A stretch of 64,000 nucleotides of DNA, from assembly GCA_003216725.1 (NCBI GenBank), contig QCIL01000003.1, positions 1 to 64,000 of the forward strand, in the 5' to 3' direction. Source of the DNA: Prochlorococcus sp. AG-402-L18. GTDB lineage: Bacteria; Cyanobacteriota; Cyanobacteriia; PCC-6307; Cyanobiaceae. The notes under the pieces are model-generated. The model searched no databases, was not told the origin of the DNA, and saw nothing but the letters and a program-made list of their open reading frames with translations. A program made the position numbers and the translations under genes. Below are positions 58,264 through 64,000 of this stretch, piece after piece (within the stretch, counting starts at the first letter, position 1; every line of letters begins with the position of its first letter).

Positions 58264-59778
58264 TTGAATAAAGAAGCATCATATTTGTCAAATGAAAATG
58301 TAGTTTCTGGATTAGCCAAAAGCTCATTCATATACGCTATATCAAAAATTTTTAATATAGTTTTAGGATTTGTTTCTTTTGGTTTACTAGCACGAAATTT
58401 TTCTCCAGTCGAATTTGGTAAACTTGATTTCTTATTCACAATAATAATATTTATAGGAAACACTGCAATTTTTGGGCAAGATCAAGCTCTCGGTAGATTA
58501 ATAAATGAGCCTATTGATGATAAAGAAAGACTAAAAATTGCTAATCATGGTTTTCTTATTCAGATAGTTTACTCAATTTTTCTAACCTTATTAGTTTTTA
58601 CTTTATACAACTGGCTGATACCTTCTGAGAATATAATTTCTTCATCCTATCCTTCTCTTACTTTTTCTATTAGCCTCATACAAATTCCTTTTTTCGTAAT
58701 ATTATATGCAGGCTTAGGGCTTTTACAATGGTCAAGTTCTAAAAAATCATATGCCTTATTATCGGTTCTTTCTTATTTAATTCCTACAGTTCTTTTATTC
58801 GCTTTAATAAGAAACCATGACTTATCAATAACACAAGTTTTATTACTCTATTTAGTATCTAGATTCATAATTGCAGTTCTCACAATAATATTTTGTTTAA
58901 GAAAATCTTTTTTAAATAAGATTTTTTCAATAGATCTTAATTTAGTAAAAAAGCTCATAATCTTTGCTATTCCTCTAGGTTTAGTTGTTACTTTTGAAAC
59001 TTTTGCACCACTCCTTCAAAGGTATTTAGTTAAATCTATTCTTTCTGATTATGATCTTGGACTATTTGCATTAGCATATAAAATTGCTTCAGTTATTCTA
59101 ATTTTAAGTTCTGCTTTTTCAACTGCATGGGGACCAATCTTCCTGAATTCATATAAAGATCTAAATGCAAAAATTTCTTTTATATTAGTCTTCAAAATAT
59201 TTGTAGTGATTTCATCTATAGGGATAGTTTTTCTTTCTGTTTTTTCATCTAACTTTATAAATATCTTAGGAAGCACTGAATATCAAGCTGCTAAAAACTT
59301 AATTTTGCCTTTAAGTCTTGGAATCTCAATAGAAATTCTTAATGATATTACAGGAATAGGCTTTTTTATTTATAAGAAAAATTATTTTTATACATACTCA
59401 TTCTTATTATTTATTTTTGCCTTCACTTTAATATTTTTACTTTTATCGCCTATTTATGGATATTTATCAATAGGATATTCAATCTTTTTATCATACTTAA
59501 TTAAAAATGTTTTTATCACAATACTTTCAAATAAACTTTATTTTGTAAATTGGCCATATAAGATTGCTTTTTTTTCTTATTCGATAAGTTTTCTAATTAG
59601 CTCTTTAGCAAATCAATATACCACGAGTGCAATTTTAATTAGTAAATTTGCGCTTCTCATTCTAGGTTTATTTCTTTTATTAACTATTTTCTTTCAATCA
59701 TTATCTCAAAAAGAAATAAAAATCTTTAGAAAAACTACTAAATCTTTTACCAAGGAATTAAAAAGATTTATAAATTAA
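58264..59778 (+). CDS. Polysaccharide flippase (Wzx/MATE-like)
   Basis: This 504 aa protein has ~12-14 membrane helices and the Wzx-type start VSGLAKSSFIYAISKIFNIVLGFVSFGLLARNFSPVEFGKLDFLFTI. It starts with TTG. It would move lipid-linked oligosaccharide across the inner membrane for surface polymer assembly. The following genes (hisH, hisF, amidotransferase) prepare a sugar for the same polymer. Confidence 0.88.
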   Translation: MNKEASYLSNENVVSGLAKSSFIYAISKIFNIVLGFVSFGLLARNFSPVEFGKLDFLFTIIIFIGNTAIFGQDQALGRLINEPIDDKERLKIANHGFLIQIVYSIFLTLLVFTLYNWLIPSENIISSSYPSLTFSISLIQIPFFVILYAGLGLLQWSSSKKSYALLSVLSYLIPTVLLFALIRNHDLSITQVLLLYLVSRFIIAVLTIIFCLRKSFLNKIFSIDLNLVKKLIIFAIPLGLVVTFETFAPLLQRYLVKSILSDYDLGLFALAYKIASVILILSSAFSTAWGPIFLNSYKDLNAKISFILVFKIFVVISSIGIVFLSVFSSNFINILGSTEYQAAKNLILPLSLGISIEILNDITGIGFFIYKKNYFYTYSFLLFIFAFTLIFLLLSPIYGYLSIGYSIFLSYLIKNVFITILSNKLYFVNWPYKIAFFSYSISFLISSLANQYTTSAILISKFALLILGLFLLLTIFFQSLSQKEIKIFRKTTKSFTKELKRFIN

Positions 59779-59871
59779 ATAGATTATAGTTAATGTCTTA
59801 CTTCACAATACTAATTAAAATTAAATCTAATTAAAGTGAAACTCTTTAATGCATAAGGATAATTAAGACTC

Positions 59872-60480
59872 ATGATTACTATTGTTAATTATGGACTTGG
59901 AAATATTGGTTCTATGCTTAACATGCTTAAGTATTTAGATATAGAAGCTACTTTAGAATCAGATCCAGTTAAAATATCAAATTCCGAAAAACTCATATTA
60001 CCTGGAGTAGGTAGCTTTGATATAGCCATGAAAAAAATACATTCTATAGATGGACTCCTGGATGTGTTGAATTTTAAAGCCAAAGAAGAGAGAATTCCAA
60101 TCTTAGGAATATGTCTTGGTATGCAGCTGATGACTAAATCTAGTGAAGAAGGCAAAATAAAAGGCTTGGGATGGATAGAAGCAGAAACTAAAAGATTTCG
60201 CTTAAAAAGTAATCTAAAAGTGCCTCATATGGGTTGGAATAAAGTTAGATCAAGCTCAAACTCCTTACTTTCGGATTTTAACGATATTAATCAAAGATAT
60301 TATTTTGTTCATTCTTATTATGTCTTAGTTGAAAATCAAGTTAACTCATTATTTAAAACAAAATATGGTTTAGAATTTGACTCTGGAATAGTTGATCAAA
60401 ATATTTATGGAGTGCAATTCCATCCTGAAAAAAGCCATAAATTTGGAATGAAATTATTTCAAAAATTTGCCAATCTTTAG
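59872..60480 (+). CDS. hisH: HisH-type glutamine amidotransferase (surface-sugar paralogue)
   Basis: This 202 aa class I amidotransferase has the catalytic triad ILGICLGMQLM (Cys), VQFHPEKS (His, Glu) and VPHMGWN. It resembles HisH but sits beside hisF and a WbpG-type enzyme, so it most likely gives ammonia for amidation of an N-acetyl sugar, not for histidine. The ORF is normal in length. Confidence 0.9.
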   Translation: MITIVNYGLGNIGSMLNMLKYLDIEATLESDPVKISNSEKLILPGVGSFDIAMKKIHSIDGLLDVLNFKAKEERIPILGICLGMQLMTKSSEEGKIKGLGWIEAETKRFRLKSNLKVPHMGWNKVRSSSNSLLSDFNDINQRYYFVHSYYVLVENQVNSLFKTKYGLEFDSGIVDQNIYGVQFHPEKSHKFGMKLFQKFANL

Positions 60481-60481
60481 T

Positions 60482-61249
60482 ATGCTTTTAAATCGAATAA
60501 TACCTATAGTCCTCTTGAAAGAGGAAAGTTTAGTTAAAACCTATAAATTCAAATCATTTACGTATGTTGGAGATCCATCTAATACTCTTCGAATATTTAA
60601 CGAACTTTTAGTTGATGAATTAATTGTCTTAGATATCTCTGCAGTAAAATTAAATAAACAGCCTAATTTTAAACTTCTTAAAGAGATTGCAGAAGAATGT
60701 TTTATGCCCCTTACCTATGGAGGGGGTATTACTAATTTAGATCATGCAAAAACTATATTTGATTTAGGCTTTGAAAAGATTTCGATAAATACTAATATTT
60801 TTACTAATCCCGATTTGATTATTGATTTATCATCTTATTTTGGGAGTCAAGCGATTATAGGCTCTATAGATGTAAAAAATAATTTACTCAGAAAACAAAA
60901 GGTTGTTTCTCACGGAGCAACAAAGTTTACGAACTGGGATCCCCTTAGTTGGGCCATTAAGCTCGAAAAACTTGGCGTTGGAGAGATACTTTTAACATCT
61001 GTAGATAGAGAAGGGACTTGGAATGGAATGGATATAAATCTTATTCGTAAAATAACTGATAATATCTCAATACCTTTAATAGCTCATGGAGGAGCAGGAA
61101 CCTTATCTCATATTAGAGAAGCCTTTAAAATAGCGAAAGCTTCCGCAGTAGGATTAGGAAGTATGGTGACATTCCAAAAGAAAGGAAAAGGTGTTTTGGT
61201 TAACTATCCTTCAAGAAATGATATTGATGATTTGCTAGATTCTGATTGA
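60482..61249 (+). CDS. hisF: HisF-type cyclase subunit (surface-sugar paralogue)
   Basis: This 255 aa TIM barrel has the HisF plan (NRIIPIVLLKEESLVKTYKF, PLTYGGGITNLDHAKTIF, INTNIFTNPDLI, GEILLTSVDREGTWNGMDINLI, PLIAHGGAGTLSHI). It differs from housekeeping HisF at the front (PCLDV is PIVLL), which supports a paralogous sugar role. The ATG at 60482 follows the hisH stop by one base. Confidence 0.9.
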   Translation: MLLNRIIPIVLLKEESLVKTYKFKSFTYVGDPSNTLRIFNELLVDELIVLDISAVKLNKQPNFKLLKEIAEECFMPLTYGGGITNLDHAKTIFDLGFEKISINTNIFTNPDLIIDLSSYFGSQAIIGSIDVKNNLLRKQKVVSHGATKFTNWDPLSWAIKLEKLGVGEILLTSVDREGTWNGMDINLIRKITDNISIPLIAHGGAGTLSHIREAFKIAKASAVGLGSMVTFQKKGKGVLVNYPSRNDIDDLLDSD

Positions 61250-61317
61250 TAGTAATATCATAATTAAAGTAAATATTCTCATTTATTATTTATTTTCAAA
61301 ATATAGTGATTTAATTA

Positions 61318-62487
61318 ATGAATAGTTTAGAACTGCAAGATTTTGACATTGCCAAATCTCAGTATAAAGTTTGTTCAAAATGTATTTATGACGAAAGAGT
61401 TTCAAATATTAAATTTGATGCATTCGGTATTTGTAATTACTGTCATCAAATAAAAGAACTTAAAGAAATTTATGGAACAGGAAATCATAAAGGTAAGAAA
61501 TTACTAAACGAGATAATTCAAAAAATAAAAATTGATGGGAAAAATAAGAATTATGATTGTATTGTAGGAGTTAGTGGTGGAACTGATTCTTCATACTTAA
61601 TTTATTTAACTAAAAAGTGGGGTCTGCGTCCTTTAGCAGTTCATTTTGATAATACTTGGAACACGGCCATTGCAACTATGAATATTCATAATGTATTAAA
61701 TAAATTGGATATAGACCTTTATACGCACGTAGTAGACAATAAAGAAATGGATGATATCATCCGTTCCTTTATTCTTGCTGGAGTGGCAGAAACTGAAGCC
61801 GCAACAGATATGGGTTTCGCATACCTCTTACGTTTGGTTGCAAGAAAGTATTCTATTCATTATGTTTTAGAAGGTCATTCTTTTACAGAAGAAGGAATTA
61901 CTCCTATTGGTAGAAATTATTTTGATGGTAAATATATTCAAAGTATTCATAAAAGATTTGGTAAACGTAAACTTAAAACATACCCTTTAATGACTTTTTC
62001 TAAATTTATGAGGTCTGTTTTTTTCGATAGAATTAAGTTTATTAGACCTCTTTGGTACATCAATTATTCAAAACAAGATGCTCAAGAATTTCTTATTAAA
62101 GAATTTGGTTGGAAATATTATGGAGGTCATCATCTAGAGAATAGATCTGCAGCATTTTTTCATTCAATATATTTACCAACAAAATTTAACTCTGATTTTA
62201 GAAATAATACTATTTCTTGTATGGTTCGCAACGGAATAAAATCAAGAGAACAAGGTTGGAAAGAATACAATACTCCTCCTAAACATGATCCTCATTTATT
62301 GAGCTATGTCAAAAAAAGGTTAAATTTCTCAGATGAAGAGTATCTTAAAATAATGAATAAAGAGCCAAAGTCTTGGAAAGATTATCCAACATACAAGAAA
62401 CGCTTTAAGCTTTTAAGACCTTTATTTTTTTTACTTAGCAAAGCAAAACTTGTGCCAATATCGTTCTATTTAAAATACTGCTTTTAG
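61318..62487 (+). CDS. N-acetyl sugar amidotransferase, WbpG family
   Basis: This 389 aa ATP-dependent amidotransferase has an N-terminal zinc-like knuckle (KVCSKCIYD...GICNYCHQI), the PP-loop DCIVGVSGGTDSSYLIYL and AGVAETEAATDMGFAYLLRLVARKY. With HisH/HisF-type partners it converts an acetamido sugar to an acetamidino sugar, as in Pseudomonas O-antigen synthesis. It closes the hisH-hisF cluster. Confidence 0.88.
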   Translation: MNSLELQDFDIAKSQYKVCSKCIYDERVSNIKFDAFGICNYCHQIKELKEIYGTGNHKGKKLLNEIIQKIKIDGKNKNYDCIVGVSGGTDSSYLIYLTKKWGLRPLAVHFDNTWNTAIATMNIHNVLNKLDIDLYTHVVDNKEMDDIIRSFILAGVAETEAATDMGFAYLLRLVARKYSIHYVLEGHSFTEEGITPIGRNYFDGKYIQSIHKRFGKRKLKTYPLMTFSKFMRSVFFDRIKFIRPLWYINYSKQDAQEFLIKEFGWKYYGGHHLENRSAAFFHSIYLPTKFNSDFRNNTISCMVRNGIKSREQGWKEYNTPPKHDPHLLSYVKKRLNFSDEEYLKIMNKEPKSWKDYPTYKKRFKLLRPLFFLLSKAKLVPISFYLKYCF

Positions 62488-62541
62488 ATATTCTAGATCA
62501 TTAAAATATATCTTTTATAATTTAATTATATTTACTTTTAT

Positions 62542-63237
62542 TCAATAATTATTTTTATATATTTCAAATTTTTCTATCAGGTCTTTTTCAATTTCCCAAG
62601 GCACAGATTTATACCTTTTACCTTCTCCTAACTTAGAATAACTAATTTTATCTCCATTACTTAACTTATCCAAATAATCTATCATCATCTTAATTTCTAA
62701 ATTCTGTAGTCTAGATAATATATCTACCAGTGAGTCATCTTTATAAACTTTGATTTCCTTTCTATCTATGAGCAAACCTTTATCTATATACTTATCAATT
62801 AAATGAGTGGTTACTCCTTGCTTTAGATTATTTATGATAGCCCATTTTGTATTATCTAAACCTCTATTATCTGGTAATAACCCTGGATGCATATTTAGGA
62901 TTCCTAATTTAAAAGTATTGATTATTCTTTCTGGTATTATTCTTGCTCCAAGTATAATTCCTAATTCAAGAGAATAACTCTTAATAAGTTTTACACATTC
63001 TTCACTTTTATGATCTACAACATGATACGGGATAGAAAAAAGCTTAGCTAAATCTTTTGGGTGAGTATAATCAATATCTTTAAGAGTTTCTCTATATTTA
63101 GATTTATAAAATGTGATCTTTACTGCTTCTGCAGCCAAAATACATTCCGGTTTATATCCATGAATAAATAAATTAATTAAACCTTCATAAGTTTTTTTAT
63201 GTTTAAAATTATATGCAAAAACACCAAATTTCTTCAT
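62542..63237 (-). CDS. Formyltransferase-family enzyme, probably sugar N-formyltransferase
   Basis: This 231 aa protein has the formyl-THF transferase motif LGILNMHPGLLPDNRGLDNTKWAIINN followed by TTHLIDKYIDKGLLIDRKEIKV. The HxSLLPxxxG-type region corresponds to MHPGLLPDNRG. It probably formylates an amino sugar made in this cluster. It has no C-terminal tRNA-binding domain, so it is not Fmt. Confidence 0.8.
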   Translation of the reverse strand: MKKFGVFAYNFKHKKTYEGLINLFIHGYKPECILAAEAVKITFYKSKYRETLKDIDYTHPKDLAKLFSIPYHVVDHKSEECVKLIKSYSLELGIILGARIIPERIINTFKLGILNMHPGLLPDNRGLDNTKWAIINNLKQGVTTHLIDKYIDKGLLIDRKEIKVYKDDSLVDILSRLQNLEIKMMIDYLDKLSNGDKISYSKLGEGKRYKSVPWEIEKDLIEKFEIYKNNY

Positions 63238-63464
63238 TTGTTATTTCAATCATATCGGTAAATTATACATAAATTACACTATATTAAATCAACTTCCAAT
63301 ATGAAATATAAATTATGTTATCTATTTAAAATATAAAAATGATTTTTTTTATTTAAAAAAGATTAATTAAATTTTAGAAAAACTTTATTGTTATTAATGA
63401 TCTATAGAAGTTATCTTAATAATTCGAATTTTAATAATTAACTAAAAATTTTAAGTAATATTTT

Positions 63465-64000
63465 TTAAAATCCCTTTCCTTTATTAATTAAATCATTTCT
63501 ATGACCTCCACCTTTATAGTCATGATTTATGACAACTGATTCTGCATTAATTTTTGACCAAAAGATAGAATGTTTATCCATTCTATTATAGGTTTTTGGT
63601 AGCCAAAGAGTCTTTAAATCAAACCCGCCTTTATTAAAAACAAAATCTAAAAAAGGGTCGTCTCCCTTGTCCTTATTTTTGGTTTCTTTCAAAACATTTA
63701 TCCAATTTATTAATAAATGAATTGATGGTGCCGTATAGCTATATTTTTGAACTCCTCCTGAGCATATAAGTGAATTAGTTTTTGGATCATATGGGATTTT
63801 TCCGAATAAATGATGATCCCTATCCGCAATCCAATTATAAATGGCAAAATCATGATCTCCAAATAATAATTCTGGAAATTGCCAAACTTCAGTATCAATA
63901 TCTAACCAAACAACTGGTTTTCTAAACTTCAACAAAGATTGAAGTATAAAATTCGGTTTAAAGTATGTACCCTCTTCCCAAGTATTGAAGCATTTTTCTA
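63465..64000 (-). CDS. Putative nucleotide-diphospho-sugar transferase-like protein (partial)
   Basis: The reading frame runs past the right edge (upstream residues EKCFNTWEEGTYFKPNFILQ precede the track start). VVWLDIDTEVWQFPELLF gives a D-x-D type motif, followed by LICSGGVQKYSYTAPSIHLL and GGFDLKTLWLPKTY, and VINHDYKGGGHRND at the end. It resembles GT-A fold enzymes acting on glycans. The true start lies outside the window. Confidence 0.65.
   Translation of the reverse strand, partial: EKCFNTWEEGTYFKPNFILQSLLKFRKPVVWLDIDTEVWQFPELLFGDHDFAIYNWIADRDHHLFGKIPYDPKTNSLICSGGVQKYSYTAPSIHLLINWINVLKETKNKDKGDDPFLDFVFNKGGFDLKTLWLPKTYNRMDKHSIFWSKINAESVVINHDYKGGGHRNDLINKGKGF

Overview
The window is low in G+C, densely packed and reads as a high-light-adapted Prochlorococcus-type picocyanobacterium. 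Evidence includes psbY, ycf54, crtISO, several 35-90 aa high-light-inducible proteins (HLIPs), DUF1651, DUF3764 and DUF3804 family proteins, short Som-type porins and very many microproteins. The assignment comes from reading the sequence; no database search was run.

Layout. (1) 1-14.2 kb is core chromosome: recC (cut by the window edge), ycf54, pdxJ, an acyltransferase, bolA-grx, an atypical OmpR-type regulator, crtISO, trmFO, psbY, tRNA-Lys, an hli gene and two tandem porin genes whose last ~1 kb is almost identical. (2) 14.2-38.8 kb begins at an intact tRNA-Pro(UGG). The last 46 nt of this tRNA recur seven times in the same orientation (about 23.6, 26.3, 28.0, 30.1, 33.2, 35.8 and 38.8 kb). 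The first three copies are perfect, the fourth has 2 mismatches and the last three are increasingly decayed. Most copies are followed by a rebuilt terminator. Beside them lie paired direct repeats, nearly all with an 11-bp period, whose sequence is shared by the two ends of some blocks but differs between blocks. This looks like serial site-specific integration of cargo at one tRNA gene (tycheposon-like), although no recombinase gene is visible. (3) The blocks carry: phosphate/arsenate genes (arsR, gap, arsJ, chrA, pstS, porin, phoR, phoB); a PD-(D/E)XK-like protein plus an HNH-like protein; a secreted trypsin-like protease; an exported protein plus a PLD-family nuclease; DUF3303 and microproteins; a PsbY/PsbF-like membrane cassette; and a stress cassette (DUF3804, ABM monooxygenase, DUF3764, HLIPs). 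(4) 38.8-47.5 kb is loosely packed accessory DNA with DUF1651 genes, another HLIP gene, rluF, a DUF411-DUF3721-PepSY operon and a stand-alone NAD-dependent ligase adenylation domain. (5) 47.5-64 kb is a cell-surface polysaccharide region: glycosyltransferases, ugd-galE-uxs, a flippase, a hisH/hisF/wbpG-type amidotransferase set and a sugar formyltransferase.

How the parts work together. PhoB/PhoR, PstS and a porin preceded by a Pho-box-like triplet form a phosphate-scavenging unit. The neighbouring ArsR-GAPDH-ArsJ set would remove arsenate that enters with phosphate. The tandem porins upstream carry the sequence complementary to the Yfr1 small RNA near their start codons. The surface region makes nucleotide sugars (UDP-Glc to UDP-Gal, UDP-GlcA and UDP-Xyl) and probably an amidino- and/or formyl-amino sugar for a flippase-exported polymer.
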